Shown here: positions 1 through 6,732 of the stretch, piece by piece
Numbering within the stretch: position 1 is the stretch's first letter
How the letters are laid out: every line of letters starts with the position of its first letter
Source: Planctomycetaceae bacterium
GTDB lineage: Bacteria > Planctomycetota > Planctomycetia > Pirellulales > Pirellulaceae
Reading direction: 5' to 3'
DNA: 14,742 nucleotides
NCBI GenBank assembly: GCA_005773145.1
Contig: SXHS01000160.1
Location: 1-14,742 of the forward strand
Program-made: the position numbers and the translations under genes
Notes under the pieces: generated by a model
The model's database searches: none
Told to the model about the DNA's origin: nothing
What the model saw: the letters and a program-made list of their open reading frames with translations, nothing else

Positions 1-261
1 ATGGCTACCGTTCCAGCCAGCGTCCTGACTTGGCCCGCCGCGTGATGCGCCGTCATCATGCATCCTAAGGATGGCGTTTCCCCTCCACGCCTGATCTGCC
101 CGTTGGGGCCCGGAGGCTGACTGGTGTGGTACGATGATCGCTCTGTCGGAGAACGAGCGTGGGCGAAAACCCGGTTATTCTCGGCATAAGATGCTTCGTG
201 GAGATGCCACTCGGGGCAATAGTACCTCATAACCGTTTTCTTTGTGGGGGGAGAGAACCAC
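1..261. other. Left edge and upstream region of the S9 peptidase gene
   Basis: No complete gene is visible here. One + strand frame is open from the window edge (base 3) to a TAA at 66-68. It would give about 21 residues with an Arg-rich end (RRVMRRHHAS) and could be the tail of a gene to the left, but this is too little to call. From about 70 to 243 I see no gene, only a moderately GC-rich leader. Bases 246-255 hold a purine-rich ribosome binding site (GGGGGGAGAG) that belongs to the ATG at 262. Confidence 0.3.
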
Positions 262-2505
262 ATGGTGCCAAATGGGAGTCTTCGGCGGCCATCCTGCAGC
301 TTGACCAGACCGATGGGCTGTCTGTTTCTGTTGTCCTTGCTGCCCTTTTGCTTGGCGTGCGTTCCAAGTCCCCATCAGCCACTCGGCGGATCGTCCTCGG
401 ACCCGAAGCAAACGCCGGCTGAAGCGCCGGATGGCAATGTGGCGTCCAACCCGGAAGGCACGGTGGGCACTAAGGCTGCTTCCACGGCTTCGGCCAGTGC
501 TACCCAGGCACGACTGGCGTCGCTGCCGCTGATTTCTCGGCAGCGATTCTTTGGCAATCCCGAGAAGGCACGTGTGCGGGTCAGTCCCGACGGCAAGAAC
601 TTGGCCTATTTGGCACCGCTTAACGGCGTGCTGAATATCTGGGTCGCTCCCACCGCCGATTGGCAGGCCGCGAGGCCGGTGACCGAGGACACCAAACGCG
701 GGATTCATAATTTTGTCTGGGCGTATACCGGCCAGCACATCCTGTACGACCAGGATCGTGATGGGGATGAAAACGATCAGATCTATTGCGTTGATCTTGA
801 ATCGGAGCGCATTACCAATCTGACTCCTTTGGAGGATATTGCGGCCAGTATCGAGAATGCCAGTGAGCGATTTCCAGACGAGATTCTCGTGGGAATCAAC
901 GATCGTGGCAATCATGAGTATCACGACATCTATCGAGTGAACCTGCGAACGGGTGAACGGGCACTGGTTCAGACCAATCCTGGGTTCGCCGGATTTGTAA
1001 CCGATGACGACTATCGCGTTCGGTTCGCGATGAACTACACACCGACAGGCGGACAGGTTTACCTGCAACCGGCGTCCGACGAACCGACCGGCTGGCGCGA
1101 GTTTCTGGCCCTCGACGCCCAGGACACCATGACCAGCGGTTTGTTGGGCTTTGATAAGACGGGGCGGTCGTTGTACCTGCTCGACAGCCGCCAGCGCAAT
1201 ACGGCGGCCTTATGGAGCTGGCATCTCGATACGGGTGATCGCAGAGTCTTAGCCGAAAATGCACGCGCCGACCTGTCGGGGGTGATTGCCCACCCGACCG
1301 AGAAAAACGTGCAGGCCGTGACCTTCACGTATGCCCGTCAGGAATGGCAGATTCTGGATGAATCGATCCGCGCCGACTTGGACTACTTGCAAACCGTGGC
1401 GGACGGCGAGTTGGAGATCACCAGCCGGTCTCTCGACGATCAATGGTGGACGGTCGCCTACATCATGGACAACGGACCGGTGCGGTTCTATCTCTATCAT
1501 CGTCCCCAACGCGCCGCTACGTTCTTGTTCACCAGTGATTCGCAATTGGCGGAACTCCCGTTGGTGAAGATGCACCCCGTCGTGATCACCTCACGCGACA
1601 AACTGTCATTGGTCAGCTATCTGACATTGCCGCACGGGGAGCAGCTTGACGACAATCAGCGAATGTCACATCCGCTGCCAATGGTCTTGGATGTTCATGG
1701 CGGGCCGTGGTCTCGTGACGATTGGGGTTACAATCCACTGCACCAACTTCTCGCCAATCGTGGTTACGCGGTATTGAGCACCAACTTTCGCGGGTCGACG
1801 GGTTTCGGCAAGGAGTTTATCAATGCGGCGAATGGCGAATGGGGCGCACGCATGCATGACGATCTCATCGACGCCGTGCAGTGGGCCGTTGGGCAGGGAA
1901 TCGCGGATGCCCAACGAGTGGCCATCACGGGAGGGAGCTATGGCGGCTACGCCGCGCTCGTGGGGCTAACCATGACTCCTGACACATTCGCCTGCGCGGT
2001 CGATAGCGTGGGGCCATCCAACCTGATTACCTTGCTGGAAAATCCCCCCCCGTACTGGATGCCTTTCATGCCCGTGATGAAGCATCGCGTCGGCGATCAC
2101 CAAACCGAGAGTGGTCGCGAGTTCCTACGGTCGCGGTCTCCCTTGACCTTGGTCGAGCGTATCAAGCGGCCGTTGTTGATCGCCCAGGGGGCGCAGGATC
2201 CACGGGTCAAGCGGTCGGAGGCGGATCAGATCGTCGCGAGCATGCAACAGCACCAAATCCCCGTTACCTACATGCTATTTCCTGAGGAAGGGCACGGCAT
2301 CGTTCGTCCGGAAAATCGTTTCGCCTTCTATGCGGTTATGGAAGCCTTCCTGGCCGAGCACCTGGGTGGGCGGGCGGAGCCGATTGGCACGGCGTTCCAG
2401 CAGGCACACTTCGAAATCCCCGCTGGCCGCGATCAGGTCCGCGGCCTCGCCGAGGCCATGGAACCGCTTGAGGCGGCCCCCCCCACCGCGACCTCCGACC
2501 CCTAA
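262..2505 (+). CDS. Exported S9-family prolyl oligopeptidase-type serine peptidase
   Basis: A serine peptidase of the S9 family (prolyl oligopeptidase / dipeptidyl- or acylaminoacyl-peptidase type), which cleaves short peptides. It has 747 residues, a normal family length. The N-terminus has two Arg, a hydrophobic run and a Cys at 33 (FCLAC). It is therefore exported, possibly as a lipoprotein, although the lipobox is not canonical. A Ser/Thr/Ala-rich linker follows, then a beta-propeller-like region (about 90-440) with the recurrent SPDGKNLAYLAP and WAYTGQHILYDQD type strands. The C-terminal alpha/beta-hydrolase carries the nucleophile Ser559 in GGSYGGYAAL, Asp646 in AQGAQDPRV and His678 in PEEGHGI, so the triad is complete. 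I chose ATG 262 over an in-frame GTG at 244 because GGAG lies 8 bases upstream of the ATG. The gene stands alone, and the next gene begins 324 bases downstream. The family call is secure; the exact substrate is unknown. Confidence 0.93.
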   Translation: MVPNGSLRRPSCSLTRPMGCLFLLSLLPFCLACVPSPHQPLGGSSSDPKQTPAEAPDGNVASNPEGTVGTKAASTASASATQARLASLPLISRQRFFGNPEKARVRVSPDGKNLAYLAPLNGVLNIWVAPTADWQAARPVTEDTKRGIHNFVWAYTGQHILYDQDRDGDENDQIYCVDLESERITNLTPLEDIAASIENASERFPDEILVGINDRGNHEYHDIYRVNLRTGERALVQTNPGFAGFVTDDDYRVRFAMNYTPTGGQVYLQPASDEPTGWREFLALDAQDTMTSGLLGFDKTGRSLYLLDSRQRNTAALWSWHLDTGDRRVLAENARADLSGVIAHPTEKNVQAVTFTYARQEWQILDESIRADLDYLQTVADGELEITSRSLDDQWWTVAYIMDNGPVRFYLYHRPQRAATFLFTSDSQLAELPLVKMHPVVITSRDKLSLVSYLTLPHGEQLDDNQRMSHPLPMVLDVHGGPWSRDDWGYNPLHQLLANRGYAVLSTNFRGSTGFGKEFINAANGEWGARMHDDLIDAVQWAVGQGIADAQRVAITGGSYGGYAALVGLTMTPDTFACAVDSVGPSNLITLLENPPPYWMPFMPVMKHRVGDHQTESGREFLRSRSPLTLVERIKRPLLIAQGAQDPRVKRSEADQIVASMQQHQIPVTYMLFPEEGHGIVRPENRFAFYAVMEAFLAEHLGGRAEPIGTAFQQAHFEIPAGRDQVRGLAEAMEPLEAAPPTATSDP

Positions 2506-2829
2506 CAGCCGCCTTATAGAGTTGCGCTGGCGTATGGTTGTGGGGACGATATCCAGCACAACCCGAAGCCTCCGCGACCGTAGCCCGAAGCGTTAGCGAG
2601 GGACACCTCCGCGACGGAATTGGGGAGTTTTCGAGCCAGTTTGACTAGAAGATCACGGTGGCCGCATGCTAGCCTGGAAGTTCGTCAGACCCCCGTCCCC
2701 CCCCACTCCCCTGCCACGCCGATGAGACCTGACGCCCGAGTGGGCTCGTCACCAACTCGTCAGAACACGGTGCACAGGCAGAAGTGCGAACAAACAAGAA
2801 ATTATAGAACGAAAAGAAACGGTGATTGG
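2506..2829. other. Intergenic region between the S9 peptidase and the 393-residue protein
   Basis: No credible gene lies in these 324 bases. The frame of the downstream gene stays open back to 2620, but that stretch codes for a Pro/Arg/Ser-rich segment unlike a protein start and lacks a ribosome binding site. The region holds a short repeat cluster at 2562-2617 (entered separately), a C-rich run near 2694-2710, and an A-rich leader just before 2830. No strong terminator hairpin with a T-run is visible after the peptidase gene. Confidence 0.5.
2562..2617. repeat. REP-like short repeat cluster (planctomycete type)
   Basis: The octamer CCCGAAGC occurs at 2562-2569 and 2584-2591, and CCTCCGCGAC occurs at 2569-2578 and 2606-2615, giving two interleaved direct repeats in 56 bases. 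The core at 2581-2603 (TAGCCCGAAGCGTTAGCGAG, then GGA) has CCC and GGG ends and resembles, from memory, a short dispersed motif common between genes of Pirellulales. It lies downstream of the peptidase gene. Its role is unknown. Confidence 0.5.
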
Positions 2830-4011
2830 ATGTCCGCGAATCGTGTGCCACGTTTGGGCCTTGAGCGTCTTGTTTGCTGGTCCTTGGTCAGCGCGATCTT
2901 CTGGGGCCAAAACGGTTGCCAACCGACATCGACGCAGTCGACGTCAACTGCCCCCTTGCCCGTTCACGGCGACTCGAATCGATCGGAGCCGACCGATGAT
3001 CAGCTTCGTCAAACATTGGACGAGATGCTCGACTTCACCTTGCGCGAACGGCAATTGACCCTATCGGAGAACGCCGCATGGCAGATCTTGCATGGCGTCT
3101 TGGCCTATGAACATGCGCTCCCCATTCATGTCGGGGCTGGCAGTCCGCCTGTTTCGGCCATTGCCTACTTGCAATCGGGGGGCCGCATGGAGGGATGGGA
3201 ACTGCGTCCCGGCGAAATCCTGGACCCGACATCGGGACGCAAGGGCTTACGGGCCCTGGTGGAACCCGGAACATTGACCGGACAAGGTCACGTGGATCAG
3301 TGGTTGGCCATTCTCGCTCAATGCGGATTGCAGCCGACCGACTCGCTCCAACTGGCCGGTGTGTCCTACACGCTGGACGATTTCTTGCAGCAATCCATGC
3401 GCGATATCGGCCAGAATCGCGACCAAGAGTATAGTTGGACCCTGATTTCCATTGTGCACTACCGACCCACCGATGTTACCTGGAAGACGCCTGAGGGTGA
3501 TGTGTGGAACGTGGAGCGGATCGTTGCGTCCGAGGCTCAGCAAGATTTGGGGAGCAGCGCATGCGGCGGAACTCACCGGCTGAGCGCGTTGGCGATGGCG
3601 TTGCAGCGGCATCAACAGCAAGGGCGCCCCGTCAGCGGCGGTTGGGCAATGGCTCAGCAAGTTGTGGAACAATCCGTGGCCACGGTGCGTGGATATCAGA
3701 ATCCCGATGGGTCTCTGTCATCTCACTATTTTCAACGCGGCGGTCAATCGGCCGACTTGGCCGACACCATTCGTACGACCGGGCATACGCTCGAGTTTCT
3801 TGCGTTGGCGCTGAGCGACGAGGATTTGCGCCAGCCGTGGGTGCGTAAGGCGGTGGTTCGCTTGTGTGATGCCTTTAAGAAAACAAAACGCCTGCCATTA
3901 GAATGCGGCGCCCTCTACCACGCAGCCCGTGGTTTGCGATTGTATCGCGATCGAATCTATGGTGAGCGTGGATTTGAATTGCCCGCCGACAACCGGACCG
4001 CGTCGTTGTAG
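2830..4011 (+). CDS. Exported protein of unknown function, possible alpha/alpha-toroid fold
   Basis: I do not recognise a named family. The protein has 393 residues. It starts with a basic segment, a hydrophobic stretch (about 16-27) and Cys31 in QNGCQPT, so it is probably exported and perhaps lipid-anchored. A Ser/Thr-rich linker follows. The globular part has helix-rich segments, an ACGGTHRLSALAMAL motif, and a later stretch QNPDGSLSSHYFQRGG followed by TTGHTLEFLALAL. The DGS element plus alternating helices recalls the repeats of squalene-cyclase/prenyltransferase alpha/alpha toroids; this is an inference from pattern only. ATG 2830 is chosen because the signal-like segment begins there, although the upstream ribosome binding site is weak (GGTGATTGG). 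The stop at 4009-4011 is followed within 5 bases by the 70-base repeat, and the next gene is convergent. It may be a planctomycete-specific protein. Confidence 0.8.
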   Translation: MSANRVPRLGLERLVCWSLVSAIFWGQNGCQPTSTQSTSTAPLPVHGDSNRSEPTDDQLRQTLDEMLDFTLRERQLTLSENAAWQILHGVLAYEHALPIHVGAGSPPVSAIAYLQSGGRMEGWELRPGEILDPTSGRKGLRALVEPGTLTGQGHVDQWLAILAQCGLQPTDSLQLAGVSYTLDDFLQQSMRDIGQNRDQEYSWTLISIVHYRPTDVTWKTPEGDVWNVERIVASEAQQDLGSSACGGTHRLSALAMALQRHQQQGRPVSGGWAMAQQVVEQSVATVRGYQNPDGSLSSHYFQRGGQSADLADTIRTTGHTLEFLALALSDEDLRQPWVRKAVVRLCDAFKKTKRLPLECGALYHAARGLRLYRDRIYGERGFELPADNRTASL

Positions 4012-4015
4012 GAAA

Positions 4016-4104
4016 GTGGCGGCAGGCATCTTGCCTGCCGATGGTGACGGTTCTGTGCTGCCCACAGGCTGGCAGCCTATGCCACTCTGGCAGCCTATGC
4101 CACT
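4016..4104 (+). repeat. 70-base palindromic repeat, copy A, with an 18-base tandem extension
   Basis: The 70-base unit (4016-4085) begins GTGGC and ends GCCAC. It contains a perfect 7-bp stem (GGCAGGC at 4021-4027, GCCTGCC at 4033-4039, loop ATCTT) and a 5-bp stem (AGGCT at 4066-4070, AGCCT at 4074-4078). Its reverse complement recurs at 6290-6359 with 65 of 70 identical bases and no gaps. Copy A has gained an extra exact tandem copy of its last 18 bases: CTGGCAGCCTATGCCACT at 4069-4086 and again at 4087-4104. It fills the gap between two convergent genes (stops at 4011 and 4103). The type resembles REP/BIME elements. A bidirectional terminator or mRNA 3'-end stabiliser is a reasonable inference, though no T-run follows the stem. 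Confidence 0.85.
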
Positions 4105-4642
4105 ACTGGGCAGGCCGTGCTGCGTCTGGCATGTCGCGCGGCGGCCAAGACAATCGGACGCCCCAGGGGACTGCAGTCGCATCCGATGCAGGCGGTGTCA
4201 AATTCACATGGATCTCGCCGCCGTCGACATTCTCCGCAGTCAGACCCGATTGGGTCCGACCCCGATCGTGACCCAGCACGAGCGCTCCGATGTCGTCTTC
4301 TCCGAGCAGTTTCAGGTAGCCCCCGCCATCCTGAGATCCCAATCGCCCGGAGGTCTCGCCGTGGCCGTTGTGCCATTCCAGGGAGCCACCATCACCATTG
4401 GCATCCGCCGCCATCTGGAGGGCAACCTGTCGGCCGGGACTAAACAGCATGAATTCCGCGCCCCCGGTGCGGCCGCCGATGAGCAGGGCGGCCAATTGAC
4501 CGTTTAGATCGCGGACGCTGAGTTCTTGGCACGTGACCTTCTCGCAACGTATATCGTCAGGCGTTACAAGCTGGTTGCGTATGCCCATCAGCAGCGCAAA
4601 GAACAGAAGCGGATAAACAATCCAACGTTCGCGGTCCGTCAT
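4103..4642 (-). CDS. Membrane-anchored glycine-rich protein of unknown function
   Basis: A 179-residue protein. One hydrophobic segment near the N-terminus (about residues 8-20, WIVYPLLFFALLMG) suggests a signal anchor, with the rest outside the membrane. The remainder is a run of beta-like repeats rich in Gly, Asp and Asn (for example RDLNGQLAALLIGG, LEWHNGHGETSGRLGSQDGG, GALVLGHDRGR). Each pairs a turn (NG, DG, GG) with a short hydrophobic strand, as in small beta-solenoids. I do not recognise the family. The start is supported by AAAGGA about 6 bases before the ATG. The TAG stop (4105-4103) shares two bases with the edge of the 70-base repeat. It diverges from the cytochrome c peroxidase gene, and a shared role is possible but unproven. 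Confidence 0.72.
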   Translation of the reverse strand: MTDRERWIVYPLLFFALLMGIRNQLVTPDDIRCEKVTCQELSVRDLNGQLAALLIGGRTGGAEFMLFSPGRQVALQMAADANGDGGSLEWHNGHGETSGRLGSQDGGGYLKLLGEDDIGALVLGHDRGRTQSGLTAENVDGGEIHVNLTPPASDATAVPWGVRLSWPPRDMPDAARPAQ

Positions 4643-4723
4643 GAAAATCCTTTCAACTCGAGTCGCCTGAGGGGTCGCTGGTGGCGGAAAACGGGCGTGG
4701 GGTCGCCGGCGGCATCCCGAGCG

Positions 4724-4755
4724 TTATAATAGGCGTTTACTCCGGGCCGTGTCGC
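4724..4755. promoter_or_regulatory. Possible shared promoter island between divergent genes
   Basis: The 243-base gap between the two divergent genes has one AT-rich island, GCGTTATAATAGG. It contains a perfect TATAAT at 4725-4730 on the + strand, but with no good -35 upstream. On the - strand, TATTAT (4731-4726) with GCGACA (4755-4750) gives an 18-base spacer toward the 179-residue protein. Planctomycete promoters are not well matched by this consensus, so the call is tentative. Confidence 0.25.
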
Positions 4756-4885
4756 CGGCGGATTTCGATTGGGTCGACCCAAAATCCGACACACAGCCCG
4801 CCAAGCCCTCGGGCAACCGCGCCCCTGGGGCCGCGTTTTCGAGAGATATCTTTAAGCGAGTCGAGCCAATCGAGGAGGATCAGCG

Positions 4886-6283
4886 ATGCGCATGGGAATG
4901 GACATCAGTGGGCGGATCAATCGCGACGGGGCGATCCAAAGCGTGTTTGTGATGGGCCTGGTTTTGTCCACTTTGGTTTTCACGCATGGTTGCAAGAAAC
5001 CAGCCACTTCGACGGAAGATGCGACCACCGACACGGGCGTGAGTATCGAGTTCGAAACGCCCGCAACTCCGCAGGAGAAGGTGGACCGTCCGGACGGGGC
5101 CTCTCAGGCTCCTCTCCCGATTCCGCAGGAGCTTCTCGGCACGTTGGGACTGCCCGAGTTGACGGCGGGCATCGCGGCGGAAAGTCCGCTGTCCATCGAC
5201 CAAATTCGGGCGTGGCTCGATAATCCACGCCAGCACGAGACGCTGGAAGTCCTGCTCCCCGTGGGGCTGCAAGCGGGGGTGGCGAATGTTCAAGGTGTGG
5301 ACAAGAACCCGCTGACGCGGGCAAAAATCGAACTGGGGCGGCAGTTGTATTTCGATCGGCGTTTGTCGGCGGACAACACCGTCAGCTGCGCGGATTGCCA
5401 TCACCCGGATGATGGGTATGGGCGACACACACAGTTCGGCGTCGGCATCAACGGTCAGATGGGTAACCGGAATTCGCCCGTCTCTTACAACCGTATTCTC
5501 AGCGGCCCACAGTTCTGGGATGGACGCGCGGCTTCGCTCGAAGAACAAGCCGTTGGCCCCATCGCGAATCCTATTGAAATGGGAAACACGCACGAGAAGG
5601 CTGTGGCAACAGTCCGCGACATCGAGGGGTATCGCCGGCAATTCGAAAAGATTTTTCCGGATGAAGGGGTGACGATCGAAACGATTGGCAAGGCCCTGGC
5701 CACCTTCGAGCGGGTGCTGGTTAGTTACCCCACCCCGTACGACTACTATGAGATCGTCCGCAATACGCAAGCACAATACGCGGAGGACGAGATCGCCGAT
5801 TTGGAGCAAGACGAACCCGAGTTGTTTGCTCGTTACCAATTTGCCCGTTCGGAAAGTAGAAATATGTCGGAGAGTGCGATCCGCGGGCGGACACTCTTTT
5901 TCTCGGAGAAGGCCGCTTGTACGGCTTGCCATGCCGGGGCCAATTTCACGGACGAACTGTATCACAATTTGGGTGTGGGCATGGATCAAGAGAATCCGGA
6001 TCCGGGCCGAATGGCCGTAACTAAACTCGAGAAGGACCGCGGCGCGTTCAAGACACCCACGGTGCGCAATGTGGCCCTGTCCGCCCCCTATATGCACGAC
6101 GGCAGTCAGAAGACCCTTGAGGAAGTGGTCGAGTGGTATGCCAAGGGGGGGCATCCCAATCCGCATTTGAGCGAGAAGGTCAAGAAACTGGACCTCACGG
6201 ACCAAGATAAAAAAGACTTGGTGGCCTTTATGCATTCCTTAACCGGCGGCTTTGCCCCCGTGCAATCGGGCGGTTTGCCCTAG
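4886..6283 (+). CDS. Di-heme cytochrome c peroxidase (CcpA/MauG family), exported
   Basis: A c-type cytochrome of the bacterial di-heme peroxidase family, which reduces hydrogen peroxide with electrons from small cytochromes outside the cytoplasmic membrane; MauG-like oxidation of other substrates is an alternative. It has 465 residues. The N-terminus has a hydrophobic segment (about 19-32) ending in HGC at 36, so it is exported and perhaps lipid-anchored. An approximately 100-residue linker precedes the first heme site, Cys168-Cys171-His172 (CADCH). The second site is Cys345-Cys348-His349 (CTACH). Family motifs follow: the KTPTVRNVALSAPYMHDGS stretch, where Met403 is the likely distal ligand of one heme, then TLEEVVEWYAKGG. 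AGGAGG ends 7 bases before ATG 4886, so the start is firm. The stop is 6 bases from repeat copy B. Confidence 0.95.
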   Translation: MRMGMDISGRINRDGAIQSVFVMGLVLSTLVFTHGCKKPATSTEDATTDTGVSIEFETPATPQEKVDRPDGASQAPLPIPQELLGTLGLPELTAGIAAESPLSIDQIRAWLDNPRQHETLEVLLPVGLQAGVANVQGVDKNPLTRAKIELGRQLYFDRRLSADNTVSCADCHHPDDGYGRHTQFGVGINGQMGNRNSPVSYNRILSGPQFWDGRAASLEEQAVGPIANPIEMGNTHEKAVATVRDIEGYRRQFEKIFPDEGVTIETIGKALATFERVLVSYPTPYDYYEIVRNTQAQYAEDEIADLEQDEPELFARYQFARSESRNMSESAIRGRTLFFSEKAACTACHAGANFTDELYHNLGVGMDQENPDPGRMAVTKLEKDRGAFKTPTVRNVALSAPYMHDGSQKTLEEVVEWYAKGGHPNPHLSEKVKKLDLTDQDKKDLVAFMHSLTGGFAPVQSGGLP

Positions 6284-6289
6284 AACCCA

Positions 6290-6359
6290 GTGGCATAGGC
6301 TTCCAGCCTGTGAGCAGTACAGGACAGTCACCATCGGCAGGCAAGATGCCTGCCGCCAC
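6290..6359 (-). repeat. 70-base palindromic repeat, copy B (inverted relative to copy A)
   Basis: The reverse complement of this segment matches 4016-4085 at 65 of 70 positions without gaps. The 7-bp stem is kept exactly (GGCAGGC at 6336-6342, GCCTGCC at 6348-6354, loop AAGAT on the + strand), as is the smaller stem (AGGCT at 6297-6301, AGCCT at 6305-6309). Copy B lacks the extra 18-base tandem unit of copy A. Like copy A, it fills the gap between convergent genes: the peroxidase gene ends at 6283 and a - strand gene ends at 6368. Confidence 0.85.
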
Positions 6360-6367
6360 GGGGCCGC

Positions 6368-6676
6368 TTACCACCGCATGACAATGCCGCCTGCGAGCAG
6401 CAAGCCGCCCACGAGCACACTCGCCAATAGGACCAGCGCGCAACCGCGCGGCGCGGGGGAGTCGGTGGGGGGAGCCTCAGTTTCCTTCGCCCGTTTGCCC
6501 CGATCGTAGCCGACCGCATAGGCACGCATGGTGGCGTCTTTGTTCGCCTCGCGTTTGCCATCGGAGAAGCCGTCCCGTTTGCCCACGCGATAGCCAACTT
6601 GATAGGCAATCAGAACCGCCAGGATGGCGACCACCATTCCGGCGATGGCGAGCGTATTCATGTCACTGACTGGCAT
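6368..6676 (-). CDS. Small membrane protein with two predicted helices and glycine-periodic linker
   Basis: A 102-residue protein of no recognised family. It has a first hydrophobic helix (about 8-25), a charged middle, and a second helix (about 79-98, ALVLLASVLVGGLLLAGGIV). The middle contains glycines at a regular four-residue step: GYRVGKRDGFSDGKRE, then after a gap GYDRGKRAKE. Such G-x3-G spacing with Lys/Arg resembles a helix-packing or turn repeat, but the meaning is unknown. The start is uncertain. ATG 6676 has GGATGGA 7 bases upstream; alternatives are ATG 6688 and 6661. The frame stays open further upstream into pyruvate kinase, but that is an out-of-frame shadow. It lies 56 bases downstream of pyruvate kinase on the same strand, so the two may be co-transcribed. 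Confidence 0.65.
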   Translation of the reverse strand: MPVSDMNTLAIAGMVVAILAVLIAYQVGYRVGKRDGFSDGKREANKDATMRAYAVGYDRGKRAKETEAPPTDSPAPRGCALVLLASVLVGGLLLAGGIVMRW

Positions 6677-6732
6677 GGTCACGTCCATCCAGGGGGGCGG
6701 TGGGGCCGCAGTCACGCAATGTGACGCGGGGT

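Noticed and set aside
175..1068. A 297-residue open frame on the - strand opposite the S9 peptidase gene
   Set aside because: It is antisense to the peptidase, has no family motif and no ribosome binding site; long antisense frames are common in GC-rich DNA.
3929..4507. A 192-codon + strand frame running from the end of the 393-residue gene across repeat copy A
   Set aside because: It overlaps two better supported genes and the repeat, and the product is low-complexity without a motif.
4880..6235. A 451-residue open frame on the - strand opposite the cytochrome c peroxidase gene
   Set aside because: It is exactly antisense to a gene with two heme sites and a perfect ribosome binding site. 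Its translation shows no recognisable domain.
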